Shown piece after piece: positions 1 through 10,917 of a stretch of 64,000 bases of DNA; within the stretch, counting starts at the first letter, position 1, and each line of letters begins with the position of its first letter. The position numbers and the translations under genes were made by a program. Source of the stretch: Actinomycetes bacterium. GTDB lineage: Bacteria; Actinomycetota; Actinomycetes; Nanopelagicales; Nanopelagicaceae. Location of the stretch: NCBI GenBank assembly GCA_025363635.1, contig JANYDL010000056.1, forward strand, positions 62,001-126,000, given 5' to 3'. Below the pieces are notes generated by a model. It was given only the letters and a program-made list of their open reading frames with translations. It was not told the origin of the DNA and did not search any database.

Positions 1-1059
1 AACTGTCACTCGAGAAGCTCCGCGAAGTGAAAGTACCCTCATGGTCGCTACAACCATGATCCAGAAGAGACTTACCGGAATTAGAACTTTCCAACCAAAC
101 TTCATGAACTGGTCATAACGCAATCGTGGCAACGTTCCTCGTAACCAAACAAATATAAAGAAGAAGAAGAGGACTTTTGCAAAGAACCAGAACAAGGTGA
201 ACCAACCGCCCAACCAAGTCTCAGTAAAGGTCAGGCCGGGGAGAGCGTGATATCCGCCAAGGAACAGAGTCGTTGCTAGAGCGGATACAGCAACGATATT
301 TACGTACTCTGCAAGGAAGAAAAGTGCGAACTTCAAGGATGAATATTCCGTGTGGAATCCCCCAACGAGTTCACCTTCGGCTTCCGCTAAATCGAATGGG
401 GCTCGGTTGGTCTCACCAACCATTGAGATGGAATAAATAACGAAGGACGGAAAGAGGACGACTGCAAACCACCACTTACTTTGTGCAGCGACAATATCTG
501 AAGTGGACATCGATCCGGAATAAATAAAGACGGCGACGAGTGAAAGTCCCATTGCCACTTCATAGGAAATTACTTGAGCGCTGGAGCGCAATCCGCCAAG
601 TAGAGGGTATGTCGATCCAGAGGACCAACCTGCGAGAACGATTCCGTAAACGCCAACTGAGGCAATGGCGAGAACATATAAAACTCCAACAGGCAAGTCT
701 GTCATTTGCATAACGGTCTCATGTCCAAAGAGACTTACTTTCCCAGTTACGGGAATTACAGCGAAAGACATGAAACAGGTTGTCGCACTAATAATAGGAG
801 CGATGATGAAAACAATTTTGTCGGCTGCTGCAGGGATGAGATCTTCTTTGAGTGCCAACTTCACACCATCGGCCAGTGCCTGCACTAATCCAAATGGACC
901 AACACGGTTAGGTCCAAGTCGCATCTGCATGCGAGCCACAATTCTTCGCTCGCCCCAAACGGCCATCAACGTCAGTAGTACGCAGACTGCAAAGACAAGA
1001 AGTCCCTTGACTGCGATGATCCATCCAGGATCTTGACCAATGAGTTGTGCTGTTGTCAT
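1..1059 (-). CDS. nuoH: NADH-quinone oxidoreductase subunit H (C-terminus cut by window edge)
   Basis: Membrane subunit of respiratory complex I that lies next to the quinone-binding cavity and links the peripheral arm to proton pumping. The open frame runs from ATG at 1059 to the window edge, 353 codons without a stop. It reads [14 protein letters not shown], followed by several hydrophobic helices and the family signatures [19 protein letters not shown] and [18 protein letters not shown], which mark NuoH clearly. The start overlaps the nuoG stop in an ATGA, so translation is probably coupled. The end of the protein lies outside the window. Identity is certain from the motifs; only full length is unknown. 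Confidence 0.97.
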   Translation of the reverse strand, partial: MTTAQLIGQDPGWIIAVKGLLVFAVCVLLTLMAVWGERRIVARMQMRLGPNRVGPFGLVQALADGVKLALKEDLIPAAADKIVFIIAPIISATTCFMSFAVIPVTGKVSLFGHETVMQMTDLPVGVLYVLAIASVGVYGIVLAGWSSGSTYPLLGGLRSSAQVISYEVAMGLSLVAVFIYSGSMSTSDIVAAQSKWWFAVVLFPSFVIYSISMVGETNRAPFDLAEAEGELVGGFHTEYSSLKFALFFLAEYVNIVAVSALATTLFLGGYHALPGLTFTETWLGGWFTLFWFFAKVLFFFFIFVWLRGTLPRLRYDQFMKFGWKVLIPVSLFWIMVVATMRVLSLRGASRVTV

Positions 1060-3404
1060 TCCTTCACCACCGTTACAACGGAGCCACTGGCAACGCCCAA
1101 GGTGGCGAGTAAATGTGAACCACGTGAATTGCGTGGCAACCAAACTGCATCGTCATGAATACTTTCTACGAGAACTGGAAGCACTACTGATCCGTGAGCA
1201 TTGGAAACGGATACTTGGTCACCATCAACCACACCAATTGCCTGTGCCCGTGTAGGTGAGATCACTACAACTGTCTTTCGTGCGGTTCCGGCAAGATTTT
1301 CTTCCCCAGCTTGTAAAGAACCTTCATCCAAAAGCCGTCTCCATGAGGTGAGAATCGCCTCGTTATTTCCAAGGGAGATTGGTCCCGAAGGTGGCGCGGA
1401 GGTAAATTCAGCGCCTGCTCCGTCCCACATACCAAGTGAGTCAAATTCCTTAGCCGCCGATTTCACCGTTGGAAGATTTATGGGTGCATTGAGTGCGTCA
1501 GCGAGCATGGAAAGGATTCGAAGATCAGATCTTTGAAAAGATTCCACTGCGAGATCAAACGAACGCGACCTCCCTTCCCAATTCATAAAGGAACCTGATT
1601 TTTCAACTACTGCGGCGACGGGAAATACAACATCTGCAAGTTGAGTCACATCACTATGTGAGATTTCAAGACTGATCACAAATGCCTTCTTTAAGGCGTT
1701 CAACATTTGTTGACTGTTTGCGCTATCGAGTGGATCGACCCCACCAACAATGAGTGCTTCAATCTGGCCCTCGTTTGCTGCATTTACAATTTCATCGGAA
1801 CTTAATCCAGACTGCGATGGAAGTGAATCAACACCCCAAGCGGCAGCAAGATCTACTCGAGCCTCTGTGTCATTCACTGGTCGTGCACCAGGAAGAAGAT
1901 TTCCGATCGCTCCCGCGCTTAAGGCGCCGCGTTCTCCTGCACGACGTGGAATCCAAGCAATTTTCGCGCCGCTCTCTTTTGCTAATGAAACAACAGCGGA
2001 AAGAGAACCAGCGCTTTCACTTGCCCTCTCGCCGACGAGAATAATTGACTTGCTCGTCAACTCCTGCACTTTAATCGCTGCAGGTTCAGCACCAGGAGCA
2101 ACGCAAACAAAATTGGATTTCAACTTCTCGTTGCCAATGGACAACTTGCTCGCTATCGCCGTCACCTTAAGAGCGCGTTTGCGAACTTGCTTATGAATGC
2201 GCAAAAAGACGATGGGCGATTCTTCTTCTGGCTCAAAGCCAACCAACAACACAGAATCTGCCCGATCAATATCGAGGTAGCTAGGTGTGGACTTAATCAC
2301 AACCGCAGCAAGGAACTCTCTCTCTTCATCAGAGGTGGCACGATTGCGGAAATCAATATCGTTTGTTTTGAGCGCCACTCGAGCAAATTTGCTATAGCCA
2401 TAAGCATCTTCGACCGTAACGCGACCGCCTACTAATACCGCGGTTTGCTTGCCTCCCAATCCTGCGACTGCTGCGGCGAGCGCTTCCGGCCATGATGCTT
2501 CCTGTAGATCTCCAGCAGAGTCGCGAACAAGCGGATGGGTGAGCCGTTCTGCCGAGGTTATGTACTTGAATGCCCAACGTCCCTTGTCGCAATTCCACTC
2601 TTCATTGACGCTGGCATCTTCCCCAGCCAGGCGGCGGAGAGTTTTTCCACGACGTACATCGGTTCGCAACGAACAACCCGAAGCACAATGTTCGCAAGCG
2701 GACGGAGATGAAACAAGATCGAAAGGTCGAGCTCGGAAACGGTACGAAGCGCCAGTTAAGGCACCGACTGGGCAAATTTGTACGGTATTGCCGGAAAAAT
2801 AAGATTCAAAAGGTTGCTTCTCATAAATGCCTACCTGCTGAAGTGCGCCTCGCTCATTGAGAGTAATGAAAGGATCTGAAGCGATCTGATCAGAGAAGCG
2901 AGTGCAACGAGCACAAAGAATGCAACGCTCTCTATCAAGAAGTACTTGCGAAGAAATATTGATCGGCTTTTCAAAAGTCCGCTTCACGCCTTCAAAGCGA
3001 GATTCGCCCTGTCCTGTGCTCATCGCCTGATTTTGCAATGGGCACTCGCCACCTTTATCGCATACAGGGCAATCAAGTGGGTGATTGATCAACAAAAACT
3101 CCATCACTCCACGTTGAGCTTTCTCGGCGACTGGCGATGTGAGTTGAGTTTTTACGATCATTCCGGGTTCAACTGGAATTGTGCACGAAGCCTGCGGCTT
3201 TGGAAATGCTCGACCATTAATCTCGATATCGACTAAACACTGGCGGCAAGCACCGACTGGATCCAATAGCGGATGATCGCAAAAACGTGGGATTTGAATT
3301 CCAAGTTTTTCTGCCGCGCGAATGACCAGAGTTCCCTTAGGAACGCTAATCTCGAAACCATCAATCACTACAGTAACCATGTCTACGAGCTCTGCCGTCG
3401 TCAT
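1056..3404 (-). CDS. nuoG: NADH-quinone oxidoreductase subunit G
   Basis: Largest peripheral subunit of complex I, carrying electrons from NuoF/E toward NuoB. 782 residues. Cluster ligands are visible in order: a [2Fe-2S] ferredoxin domain (C42, C53, C56, C74), the His-Cys [4Fe-4S] site (H108, C112, C115, C121), a [4Fe-4S] site (C161, C164, C167, C211) and a fourth Cys set (C237, C240, C244, C272) matching the N7 cluster found in only some bacteria. The remainder is the molybdopterin-oxidoreductase-like fold without an evident cofactor role. ATG at 3404 abuts the nuoF stop; M9 is an alternative start that would still keep all clusters. Confidence 0.97.
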   Translation of the reverse strand: MTTAELVDMVTVVIDGFEISVPKGTLVIRAAEKLGIQIPRFCDHPLLDPVGACRQCLVDIEINGRAFPKPQASCTIPVEPGMIVKTQLTSPVAEKAQRGVMEFLLINHPLDCPVCDKGGECPLQNQAMSTGQGESRFEGVKRTFEKPINISSQVLLDRERCILCARCTRFSDQIASDPFITLNERGALQQVGIYEKQPFESYFSGNTVQICPVGALTGASYRFRARPFDLVSSPSACEHCASGCSLRTDVRRGKTLRRLAGEDASVNEEWNCDKGRWAFKYITSAERLTHPLVRDSAGDLQEASWPEALAAAVAGLGGKQTAVLVGGRVTVEDAYGYSKFARVALKTNDIDFRNRATSDEEREFLAAVVIKSTPSYLDIDRADSVLLVGFEPEEESPIVFLRIHKQVRKRALKVTAIASKLSIGNEKLKSNFVCVAPGAEPAAIKVQELTSKSIILVGERASESAGSLSAVVSLAKESGAKIAWIPRRAGERGALSAGAIGNLLPGARPVNDTEARVDLAAAWGVDSLPSQSGLSSDEIVNAANEGQIEALIVGGVDPLDSANSQQMLNALKKAFVISLEISHSDVTQLADVVFPVAAVVEKSGSFMNWEGRSRSFDLAVESFQRSDLRILSMLADALNAPINLPTVKSAAKEFDSLGMWDGAGAEFTSAPPSGPISLGNNEAILTSWRRLLDEGSLQAGEENLAGTARKTVVVISPTRAQAIGVVDGDQVSVSNAHGSVVLPVLVESIHDDAVWLPRNSRGSHLLATLGVASGSVVTVVKE

Positions 3405-4712
3405 CTATGCACCTGCCTTTGCTGACGCGAAAAGAGTTGCAGCATGGGGATCAAATGGGCATCCACCATTCGTGATGTGAGCAATGTACTCATCTCTAAA
3501 ATACTTGATCGAAGATGTGATCGGACTTGTAGCGCCATCACCGAGAGCGCAGAAAGCGCGTCCCAAAATGTTTTCGCATAAATCGAGCAATTTATCTAGA
3601 TCCGCTGCGGTACCTTTTCCATTTTCAAGATCTCGAAGCAGTTGGACGAGCCACCACGTACCCTCTCGACATGGAGTGCACTTTCCGCAAGATTCGTGCT
3701 TGTAAAACTCACTCCAACGCAATACCGCTCGAACCACACAAGTGGTTTCATCAAAAATCTGAAGTGCTTTAGTACCGAGCATTGAGCCAGCAGCGGCGAC
3801 TCCTTCATAATCAAGCGGAGTATCAAGATGATCTGCGGTAAAGATCGGCGTTGATGATCCGCCTGGCGTCCAAAACTTAAGCTGGTGTCCCTCGCGAACG
3901 CCACCGGACATATCAAGCAATTCTCGCAGAGTGATTCCAAGAGGAGCCTCGAATTGTCCAGGTCGAACTACGTGACCAGAAAGCGAATAAAGGGTCATGC
4001 CCTTGCTTTTCTCAGTCCCCATTGAAGAGAACCACTCCGCTCCACGGGCCACAATTGCGGGAACAGAAGAAATCGATTCAACATTATTTACCACTGTTGG
4101 TCGCGCATAAAGACCTGCGATCGCAGGAAACGGTGGGCGAAGTCGGGGTTGGCCACGGAAACCTTCAAGTGAATCAAGAAGGGCAGTCTCTTCTCCACAT
4201 ATGTATGCACCGGCGCCAACGTGTAGAACTAAATCGACCTCAACACCTGTCCCAAATATGTTCTTGCCAAGATAGCCCGCCTTGTAAGCATCTTCGATCG
4301 CTTGGTTGAGACGACGAACTACATGAGTGACTTCCCCGCGCACATAAATAAAAGCTTTCTTCGCGCGGATGGCATACGAGGCAATAATGACGCCTTCGAT
4401 GAGCACATGCGGATTGGCTAGCAACAATGGCATGTCCTTGCATGTGCCCGGTTCAGATTCGTCAGCATTGACTACTAAGTAATGATCTTTATTGTCACCT
4501 TGAGGAATAAATCCCCACTTCATTCCAGTTGGGAAACCCGCTCCACCACGACCACGTAATCCAGAATCTTTAACGAGCTGGATGACTGCGTCCGGCTCCA
4601 TAGCAAGGGCTTTTGCGGCGGCTGCATAGCCGCCGTGGCGCTTATAACCCTTGATTGTGAATGAATCCTTCTCATCCCAATGCTCGGACAGAACTGGAGT
4701 GAGAGTTGTCAT
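3405..4712 (-). CDS. nuoF: NADH-quinone oxidoreductase subunit F
   Basis: NADH-oxidising subunit of complex I. 435 residues, normal length. Visible are the FMN/NADH-binding glycine-rich segment GRGGAGFPTG (residues 54-63), the second nucleotide-binding segment GAGAYICGEETAL (about 166-178) and the [4Fe-4S] N3 ligands C342, C345 and C348 in SCGKCTPC, with C388 in GRAFCALGDGA. The start overlaps the end of nuoE by 4 bases (ATGA), and the stop is directly followed by nuoG. It is part of the nuoA-to-H operon. Confidence 0.98.
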   Translation of the reverse strand: MTTLTPVLSEHWDEKDSFTIKGYKRHGGYAAAAKALAMEPDAVIQLVKDSGLRGRGGAGFPTGMKWGFIPQGDNKDHYLVVNADESEPGTCKDMPLLLANPHVLIEGVIIASYAIRAKKAFIYVRGEVTHVVRRLNQAIEDAYKAGYLGKNIFGTGVEVDLVLHVGAGAYICGEETALLDSLEGFRGQPRLRPPFPAIAGLYARPTVVNNVESISSVPAIVARGAEWFSSMGTEKSKGMTLYSLSGHVVRPGQFEAPLGITLRELLDMSGGVREGHQLKFWTPGGSSTPIFTADHLDTPLDYEGVAAAGSMLGTKALQIFDETTCVVRAVLRWSEFYKHESCGKCTPCREGTWWLVQLLRDLENGKGTAADLDKLLDLCENILGRAFCALGDGATSPITSSIKYFRDEYIAHITNGGCPFDPHAATLFASAKAGA

Positions 4713-5335
4713 CCCTTTACCTTTGAAATCTCTAGCCCTAGAAGTGTTGGAGCGCCCGCCTGAACACCCTCATGAGCATGGCCATCATTTAGCCCTGCTA
4801 GCACTGCAGAATTCTCTTTCCAAGTAGGAAGCACATTCGGACCTCGTGTTGGCGCGGGCGGATTTCCCGCTCGTGCGCCATCCACAAGAGCTATTGCGGA
4901 TTGCACTGTCTGGTTGTCGTAAAACTCCCAATTGGCCATAACGACCGGTGCGTAATCACATGCCGCATTGCACTCGAGATGTTCAAGTGAGACTTTTCCA
5001 TCTGCCGTCACTCCATCATTTTCAATGTCAAGATGTTCTTTCAGAGCGGCAAATATTGCGTCTCCACCCATCACGGCACAAAGAGTGTTTGTGCAAACTC
5101 CGACATGGTACTCGCCAACAGGTTTGCTCTTATATTGCGTGTAAAAAGTGGAAACAGCTGTGACCTCCGCCGTTGATAAATCCAACTTCTTCGCTACGAG
5201 CTCAATACCTTCCGCGGTCACAAAGCCATCGATCGACTGCACATAATGCAATAGCGGCATGATGGCTGAACGTGGGCGGGGATAGCGCGCGATGATGGAA
5301 TCCATCGTCTCTATGTTTTTGTCAGTAAATGCCAT
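4709..5335 (-). CDS. nuoE: NADH-quinone oxidoreductase subunit E
   Basis: Thioredoxin-fold [2Fe-2S] subunit that pairs with NuoF. 208 residues, with the cluster ligands C81 and C86 (CTNTLC) and C122 and C126 (CNAAC). The C-terminal tail after about residue 160 (proline/glycine-rich, ending near EISKVKG) is longer than the E. coli protein; an extended tail is common in actinobacterial NuoE. The start overlaps the nuoD stop by one base (TAATG), and the end overlaps nuoF by four. Confidence 0.97.
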   Translation of the reverse strand: MAFTDKNIETMDSIIARYPRPRSAIMPLLHYVQSIDGFVTAEGIELVAKKLDLSTAEVTAVSTFYTQYKSKPVGEYHVGVCTNTLCAVMGGDAIFAALKEHLDIENDGVTADGKVSLEHLECNAACDYAPVVMANWEFYDNQTVQSAIALVDGARAGNPPAPTRGPNVLPTWKENSAVLAGLNDGHAHEGVQAGAPTLLGLEISKVKG

Positions 5336-6687
5336 TAGCGATCTACACCACCCATCACGGGATCAATTGATGCAACAGCGGCAACTACGTCAGCGATCAG
5401 AGAGCCTTCGCACATTGCAGATGTTGATTGCAGGTTATTAAATGATGGTTCACGGAAGTGAAGTCGATATGGTCGAGTTCCACCGTCTGAAACAAGGTGC
5501 ACACCCACTTCGCCTCGTGGTGATTCCACTGCTTCGTAAACTTGACCAGCCGGAACCCTAAAGCCCTCTGTAACCAATTTGAAGTGATGGATAAGTGCTT
5601 CCATGGAAGTACCCATAATTTCTCGAATGTGATCGAGAGAGTTACCAAGACCATCGCCACCTAGCGCCAATTGTGATGGCCAAGCAATTTTTTTATCTGC
5701 AACCATCACAGGTTGACCCTCTAGCTTCTCTAATCTATCCACGCACTGTTCAATAATGCGAAGGGATTGCTCCAATTCCCCCATGCGGATTAGGAAGCGA
5801 CCATAGACGTCACAGGTATCAGCAGTGACTACATCAAAACTATAATTTTCATATCCACTATACGGTTGGAGTTTGCGTAAATCCCAGGGCATTCCAGTGG
5901 CCCGAAGAACTGGCCCTGTCACACCGAGAGTCGTGCAACCGGCTAAATCCAGATATCCAACGCCTTCTGTGCGCTTCATCCAAATGGTGTTTCCAATCAG
6001 GAGTTTTTCATTGTCCTTGAAATCTCGACGAAGGACCTTCACTGTCTCTCGAATTTTTGAAAGTGCATTGGGCGGAAGATCCTGAGCAACTCCGCCCGGT
6101 CGAATGTAAGCCATATTCATCCGAAGGCCAGAAATCATTTCGAAAACGTCCAAGACTTTTTCACGTTCGCGGAAACAGAAAATCATCGGGGACAACGCAC
6201 CCAGTTCCAGCGCGCCAGTACCTAGAGCCACCATGTGTGATGAAATTCTGTTGAACTCCATCATGAGAACGCGAATCACACTTGCACGTTCGGAAACATC
6301 GTCGGTAATCCCAAGCAATTTCTCTACACCGAGGCAATATGCAGCTTCATTAAAAATTGGTGCCAAGTAATCCATTCGTGTAACAAAAGTGACTCCTTGG
6401 GTCCAACTTCGGAACTCAGCATTCTTCTCAATTCCAGTGTGTAAGTAGCCGACCCCTGCTCTTAATTCTGTAACTGTTTCACCTTCGAGTTCGAGTACAA
6501 GTCGAAGAACACCATGCGTAGAAGGGTGTTGCGGACCCATATTGACAACGACGCGTTCTTCCTTCGTTGCACCAATTTCAGTTACTAGAGAATCCCAGTC
6601 GCCACCTGTAACAGAGAAGACTCGACCTTCAGTAGTCTCGCGCGATGCGGCGTATGGATCAATTATTGCATCTGCTGAAGTAGTCAT
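5335..6687 (-). CDS. nuoD: NADH-quinone oxidoreductase subunit D
   Basis: The 49-kDa subunit of complex I that forms the quinone-reduction site with NuoB and NuoH. 450 residues. It contains the signature [13 protein letters not shown] (about residues 52-64), the conserved [11 protein letters not shown] segment, and the C-terminal ESPRGE and [18 protein letters not shown] motifs expected at the end of this family. No hydrogenase nickel ligands are present, as usual for NuoD. ATG at 6687 overlaps the nuoC stop (ATGA). Confidence 0.98.
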   Translation of the reverse strand: MTTSADAIIDPYAASRETTEGRVFSVTGGDWDSLVTEIGATKEERVVVNMGPQHPSTHGVLRLVLELEGETVTELRAGVGYLHTGIEKNAEFRSWTQGVTFVTRMDYLAPIFNEAAYCLGVEKLLGITDDVSERASVIRVLMMEFNRISSHMVALGTGALELGALSPMIFCFREREKVLDVFEMISGLRMNMAYIRPGGVAQDLPPNALSKIRETVKVLRRDFKDNEKLLIGNTIWMKRTEGVGYLDLAGCTTLGVTGPVLRATGMPWDLRKLQPYSGYENYSFDVVTADTCDVYGRFLIRMGELEQSLRIIEQCVDRLEKLEGQPVMVADKKIAWPSQLALGGDGLGNSLDHIREIMGTSMEALIHHFKLVTEGFRVPAGQVYEAVESPRGEVGVHLVSDGGTRPYRLHFREPSFNNLQSTSAMCEGSLIADVVAAVASIDPVMGGVDR

Positions 6688-7307
6688 CGATAGGACCTGC
6701 GCTGGCTAGGAGGAGGCACTGTTGCGCCCTTGTATTCAACTGGAATTCCACCAAGTGGATAATCTTTTCTCTGCGGATGTCCGCGCCAATCATCGGGCAT
6801 CAAAATTCTCGTTAAGCCGGGATGGCCATCAAAAATGATTCCAAACATGTCAAAAGTTTCTCGCTCGTTCCAGTTGCTGCCCGCCCATACCTCTACCAAC
6901 GAGGGCAAGTGTGGATCGGATTCAGAAATCGATATTTCTAGTCGAATTCTTCGATTGTGAGTCATAGATAGAAGGTGTAGTACGGCGTGTAGCTCACGGC
7001 CAACTTCCTCGGGGTAGTGAACTCCATTAACACCTAGCGACATTTCAAAGAGAAGCTTGTCACGCAAAATAAGGGCGACTTCTAATAACTTTTCGCGCTT
7101 TACATGCAGGGTAAGTTCACCACGGTACACAACTACTTTTTCGATCGCTTCTGCGAAATCTGGGTAGGCGCGTTCAAGATCATCTACTACTTCATCGAAA
7201 TATCCACCATATGGTCTTTCGCTGGACCCGGAGGAGACGGTGGCTCGCACAAGGCCACCAAATCCGGAGGTATCTCCCGAACCACTTGAGCCAAACAGGC
7301 CGCTCAC
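6684..7307 (-). CDS. nuoC: NADH-quinone oxidoreductase subunit C
   Basis: The 30-kDa peripheral subunit of complex I, a scaffold protein without a redox centre. 207 residues, encoded separately from nuoD. It contains the family signature [10 protein letters not shown] followed by [20 protein letters not shown] and the terminal [11 protein letters not shown]. The first 30 residues (serine/glycine-rich) are poorly conserved in the family. ATG at 7307 overlaps the nuoB stop by four bases. Confidence 0.97.
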   Translation of the reverse strand: MSGLFGSSGSGDTSGFGGLVRATVSSGSSERPYGGYFDEVVDDLERAYPDFAEAIEKVVVYRGELTLHVKREKLLEVALILRDKLLFEMSLGVNGVHYPEEVGRELHAVLHLLSMTHNRRIRLEISISESDPHLPSLVEVWAGSNWNERETFDMFGIIFDGHPGLTRILMPDDWRGHPQRKDYPLGGIPVEYKGATVPPPSQRRSYR

Positions 7308-7870
7308 GCTAGAAGTCCCTTCAATTCTAGAGTTGGTTTTGCTGCGAGCGCTGCCGCTTCGACTTCACGGATAATGTCTGCGCGATTTGAACCAAGTTTT
7401 GTATCACTAATTTGTTCGTGCAGTTTCAAAATAGCATCCATCAGCATCTCTGGTCGTGGAGGACAACCTGGAAGGTAAATATCAACCGGCACAACGTGAT
7501 CAACACCCTGCACAATTGCATAGTTGTTGAACATACCGCCGGATGAGGCGCAAGCCCCCATAGCAATAACCCATTTTGGTCCCGCCATTTGATCATAAAT
7601 CTGTCGAAGCACCGGTGCCATTTTGTTTGAAACTCGTCCGGCAACAATCATCAGATCGGCCTGGCGAGGTGAAGCGCGGAAAACTTCCATTCCGAATCTA
7701 GCTAAGTCGTATCGCCCACCACCAGCCGCCATCATCTCGATGGCACAACACGCGAGTCCGAAGGTTGCGGGCCAGAGAGAATTTTTGCGCATGTAGCCTG
7801 CAAGTTTCTCAACACTCGTTAATGCAAAGCCGCTCGGTAATTTTTCTTCCAGACCCACTATTAATCCCAT
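7304..7870 (-). CDS. nuoB: NADH-quinone oxidoreductase subunit B
   Basis: Carries cluster N2, the last iron-sulfur centre before quinone. The N2 ligands are the adjacent cysteines in LACCAIEMM, the Cys in GACASSGGM and the Cys in PGCPPRPEM. Start choice is open: ATG at 7870 (188 residues, beginning [11 protein letters not shown]) overlaps the nuoA end by 10 bases, while GTG at 7858 would give the usual actinobacterial start (M)GLEEKLPSG just after the nuoA stop. A longer reading from GTG at 7891 is less likely. Neither site has a strong Shine-Dalgarno, which fits coupling to nuoA. Confidence 0.96.
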   Translation of the reverse strand: MGLIVGLEEKLPSGFALTSVEKLAGYMRKNSLWPATFGLACCAIEMMAAGGGRYDLARFGMEVFRASPRQADLMIVAGRVSNKMAPVLRQIYDQMAGPKWVIAMGACASSGGMFNNYAIVQGVDHVVPVDIYLPGCPPRPEMLMDAILKLHEQISDTKLGSNRADIIREVEAAALAAKPTLELKGLLA

Positions 7871-8232
7871 TCCAATCCGCCGCGGCGCCACACATACGCA
7901 TATGCCACAAAAACTGTTGAAATGAAAACTCCCATTTCAACTAAGCCGAAGAGGCCGAGTTTGTCGAAAGTCACTGCCCATGGATAAAGGAAAACAATTT
8001 CAATATCAAAAATAATAAATAACATTGCTGTTAAAAAATACTTAACAGGAAATCTACCCCCCTCAGCAGCCTGAGGACTTGGTTCGATACCGCATTCATA
8101 CGCCGCTTGCTTAGCGCGGTTGTAACGCTTGGGCCCCGTGATCGCTGCAATGATCAGCGAGATAGCAGCAAAACCAAAACCGATTGCCCCAATGACGAAG
8201 ATCGGTACATAAGGGTTGGATGTGGAGGTCAT
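7861..8232 (-). CDS. nuoA: NADH-quinone oxidoreductase subunit A
   Basis: Small membrane subunit of complex I, 123 residues with three hydrophobic helices (about 10-32, 66-85, 92-113). The loop between helices 1 and 2 carries [22 protein letters not shown], matching the conserved NuoA segment with its cysteine. First gene of the nuo cluster; its ATG has no Shine-Dalgarno and sits 10 nt downstream of a TAGGAT box, so the transcript may be nearly leaderless. Confidence 0.96.
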   Translation of the reverse strand: MTSTSNPYVPIFVIGAIGFGFAAISLIIAAITGPKRYNRAKQAAYECGIEPSPQAAEGGRFPVKYFLTAMLFIIFDIEIVFLYPWAVTFDKLGLFGLVEMGVFISTVFVAYAYVWRRGGLEWD

Positions 8233-8242
8233 AATGAACGAA

Positions 8243-8272
8243 ATCCTATGGTCGCCACGGCTTTACCTCTAA
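8243..8272 (-). promoter_or_regulatory. Candidate promoter of the nuo operon
   Basis: Reading the minus strand, TTAGAG (8272-8267) and TAGGAT (8248-8243) are separated by 18 nt, and the nuoA ATG follows 10 nt after the second box. This resembles a housekeeping -35/-10 pair with a two-to-four-base leader. menG lies just upstream on the same strand, so nuo could be served both by read-through and by this site. The call rests on pattern only. Confidence 0.45.
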
Positions 8273-8275
8273 CCG

Positions 8276-8968
8276 TTATGCCTTTTGGGCCATGTGAACT
8301 GCGACAACCCCACCAGTGAGATTGCGCCATTGAGCGTTGCTCCAGCCAACACCCGCGATTCGCTTCGCTAAAGCCTTTTGATCGGGCCATGCTCTGATCG
8401 ATTGAGCCAGGTAAATGTAGGCGTCAGGATTGCTGGAGGTAAATCGAGCGACAAACGGCAAGGCTCGCATGAGGTAATTAGTATAAATGACACGAAACGG
8501 GCGCCAGACTGGCTGCGAGAACTCAACAACTACTAACCGTCCACCAACCTTGGTCACTCGAAACATCTCTGCTAACGCTTTATCCATATCAGCGGTGTTG
8601 CGAAGACCAAATGAAATGGTGACAACGTCAAATTCGCCGGCTTTAAAGGGCAAATTCAGGGCATCTGCCTTGGTGAAAGGCAGATGAGGGCGTGCCTTTC
8701 GACCGGCAGCAAGCATTCCTTCTGAAAAATCAGCGGGAATGACCTCAGCGCCTGCGGCGGCGAGTGGTTCGCTGGAAGAGCCGGTCCCAGCCGCCAAATC
8801 CAATATCTTCATTCCAGGGCCGGGAGCGATGATTGAGGTTGCCGCTTTTCGCCAGGCTTTTGTCCGTCCAAGGCTTAATAGGTCGTTGACCAGGTCATAA
8901 CGCTCTGCTACCGCATCAAACATCGCCGCTACTTCATCTGGGTCCTTATCAAGATTGGCGCGGGACAT
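8276..8968 (-). CDS. menG: Demethylmenaquinone methyltransferase
   Basis: Final step of menaquinone synthesis: SAM-dependent C-methylation of demethylmenaquinone. 230 residues from ATG at 8968, which has GGGG four bases upstream; an in-frame upstream extension to 9004 lacks family similarity. It contains the UbiE/COQ5 features [15 protein letters not shown] (about 20-34), SAM motif ILDLAAGTG (55-63), and SFGLRN followed by [19 protein letters not shown]. Its position directly before nuoA is common in actinobacteria and joins quinone synthesis to its main consumer. The C-terminus ends near [12 protein letters not shown], as usual. Confidence 0.93.
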   Translation of the reverse strand: MSRANLDKDPDEVAAMFDAVAERYDLVNDLLSLGRTKAWRKAATSIIAPGPGMKILDLAAGTGSSSEPLAAAGAEVIPADFSEGMLAAGRKARPHLPFTKADALNLPFKAGEFDVVTISFGLRNTADMDKALAEMFRVTKVGGRLVVVEFSQPVWRPFRVIYTNYLMRALPFVARFTSSNPDAYIYLAQSIRAWPDQKALAKRIAGVGWSNAQWRNLTGGVVAVHMAQKA

Positions 8969-9051
8969 GCCCCTATTCTCTTGCAGAGTAGGCTTCACCC
9001 ACAAATCCCAGATGCAGCATTCACGCGCGCTATTTTCAATCGGAGGCTTCC

Positions 9052-9624
9052 ATGTCCGTTACGGCATCACTTCGTAGCTCAGTTTTTCCTCGATCAACCA
9101 CGTTCACTAATTCCCTGCTCGTCGCTGGTGGAGTCTTCTTTCTCTCTGGTCTGGCTCAAGTGGCTCTCCCGATTCCCGGGTCACCAGTCCCTGTTACGGG
9201 ACAGACTCTCGGAGTTCTGCTTATTGGAACAAGTTACGGAGCATCCCTTGGGCTTTTAACATTTTTTACCTATTTATTGGTCGGCATCGCAGGGGCGCCA
9301 GTATTTGCTGCTGGAGGGCATGGCCTGGCTCGACTTACGGGAGCCACGGGTGGCTACTTGGCGGGAATGCTCCTTGCAACTCTCGTAGTTGGCGCGCTCG
9401 CAGGGCGTCGATGGGATCAACGTTTGCGCTCTGCCATCCCCACAATGCTCATCGGAGACGCCATAATTTTTACATTAGGTCTCTACTGGCTTCACTCGTT
9501 TACCGAGAAAAGTTGGTCATGGACATTCTCTGCGGGATTAACCCCTTTTATTTTCGGAGAAGTTTTGAAAATCGCAATTGCGGGAACCTCTCTGCCACTT
9601 GTGTGGCGTTTCGTACACAAGTAA
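9052..9624 (+). CDS. bioY: Biotin transporter S-component BioY
   Basis: Substrate-binding membrane component of an ECF-type biotin importer. 190 residues with about six hydrophobic segments. The BioY hallmarks are visible: [40 protein letters not shown] (glycine-rich ligand-binding loop), GGYLAGM and the terminal [17 protein letters not shown] lies 7 nt before ATG at 9052. No bioM/bioN energising genes are adjacent, so it would depend on a shared ECF module elsewhere or work alone. It is the first gene of a short plus-strand pair with menF. Confidence 0.93.
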   Translation: MSVTASLRSSVFPRSTTFTNSLLVAGGVFFLSGLAQVALPIPGSPVPVTGQTLGVLLIGTSYGASLGLLTFFTYLLVGIAGAPVFAAGGHGLARLTGATGGYLAGMLLATLVVGALAGRRWDQRLRSAIPTMLIGDAIIFTLGLYWLHSFTEKSWSWTFSAGLTPFIFGEVLKIAIAGTSLPLVWRFVHK

Positions 9625-9637
9625 CACTGACTCATCC

Positions 9638-10900
9638 GTGCCACCCCTTACTCCTGTCACTAGCGCACGCATCGGTGAACACCTTCCACTATTAGCACTG
9701 CTTCCTGATGAGGAGCCACTGTCGTGGGTGCGTCGAGGTGAAGGCCTTGTGGGATGGGGAGTCCATGCTCAAACCACAGTCTCTGGGAAAAATCGTTTTC
9801 GCGATGCACGAGATTGGTGGCATCAACAATTAGGAAAACTTTCGATCACTGATTCTGTCCATAGCAACGGGACTGGTCCAATCCTTTTCACTTCATTTTC
9901 TTTTTCGGGGGATGAAGAATCCGTCTTGGTAATTCCGCAAGTGATCGTTGGTAGCAAGGGAGGGCAATCATGGATTACATGGATTGGCCAAACACCTCAA
10001 CCCAAACTCTTAACGCAGAATGAAAATGTCACACCCTCACTGAATTCGCGTTCCATCTCGGTCCAGGACGCAACTCACATTAAATGGAGCGGCGGAACAC
10101 TCACTTCCCAGGTTTGGCAAGAGAGAGTTGCCGAAGCAATCGCTGCAATTCAAGCAGGGCAGATAGACAAAGTTGTCTTAGCTCGAGATCTGAACGGAAA
10201 GTTCTACGAAGCCATAGACACGCGGAAAATTTTGAAAAATCTCGAAGCGGAGTATCCATCCACATGGTGCTTTTCGGTCGCAGGCCTTGTCGGTGCCACA
10301 CCGGAATTACTCCTTCGACTTAATAGATCCATGGTCACCTCCCGTGTACTCGCGGGAACGATTACCAAAACTGGCGATGATGAAAAGGATTTGGCTCTTG
10401 CCGGCTCTTTAGCGCGTTCGTCTAAAGATTTAGAGGAACATGTGTACGCGGTGCGATCGGTCGCGGAATCCCTCGCTCCTTTCTGTTCTTCAACAAATGT
10501 GCCAGATTCGCCATACGTACTTCACCTAGCAAATGTTATGCACCTAGCAACGGATGTCACTGGAGCGCTAGCGGAGACATCACAGCATTTTGATGTATTT
10601 TCAATTTTAGAAAAATTACATCCCTCTGCCGCAGTGTGCGGAACGCCTACCGACATTGCAACAAAAGTAATCGCGACCCTAGAGGGACTAGAAAGAGGAC
10701 GCTACGCCGGTCCGGTTGGTTGGATCGATGCACGAGGTGATGGAGAACTAGGAATTGCCCTCCGCTGTGGACAGATCAAAGAGAATACAATTCGTCTTTA
10801 CGCTGGTTGTGGAATCGTCTCTGGTTCAGACCCTCGTCGCGAGTTGGATGAAAGTCAAGCGAAATTCGCACCCATGATCAATGCCCTAACTATGAAATAG
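9638..10900 (+). CDS. menF: Isochorismate synthase
   Basis: Converts chorismate to isochorismate, committing it to menaquinone. I start it at GTG 9638 (420 residues, VPPLTPVTSARIGEH), 13 nt after the bioY stop; an upstream ATG at 9578 would read through the bioY tail and is rejected. The chorismate-binding domain occupies about residues 150-420 with LAGTITKTGDDEKDLA, SSKDLEEH, LHPSAAVCGTPTDIA, GRYAGPVGWID, LGIALRCGQI and YAGCGIVSGSDPRREL. MenF versus another isochorismate synthase is decided by the surrounding menDCB and menEA genes. Confidence 0.9.
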   Translation: MPPLTPVTSARIGEHLPLLALLPDEEPLSWVRRGEGLVGWGVHAQTTVSGKNRFRDARDWWHQQLGKLSITDSVHSNGTGPILFTSFSFSGDEESVLVIPQVIVGSKGGQSWITWIGQTPQPKLLTQNENVTPSLNSRSISVQDATHIKWSGGTLTSQVWQERVAEAIAAIQAGQIDKVVLARDLNGKFYEAIDTRKILKNLEAEYPSTWCFSVAGLVGATPELLLRLNRSMVTSRVLAGTITKTGDDEKDLALAGSLARSSKDLEEHVYAVRSVAESLAPFCSSTNVPDSPYVLHLANVMHLATDVTGALAETSQHFDVFSILEKLHPSAAVCGTPTDIATKVIATLEGLERGRYAGPVGWIDARGDGELGIALRCGQIKENTIRLYAGCGIVSGSDPRRELDESQAKFAPMINALTMK

Positions 10901-10917
10901 AACAAACTAGGAAAGAG

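Noticed and set aside
665-1036. Plus-strand open frame of 123 codons
   Set aside because: Fully antisense to nuoH, whose motifs are unmistakable; the frame is a by-product of codon bias.
8969-9051. Biotin riboswitch or BirA operator before bioY
   Set aside because: The 83-base divergent region shows only a Shine-Dalgarno; no long palindrome matching a BirA box was found.
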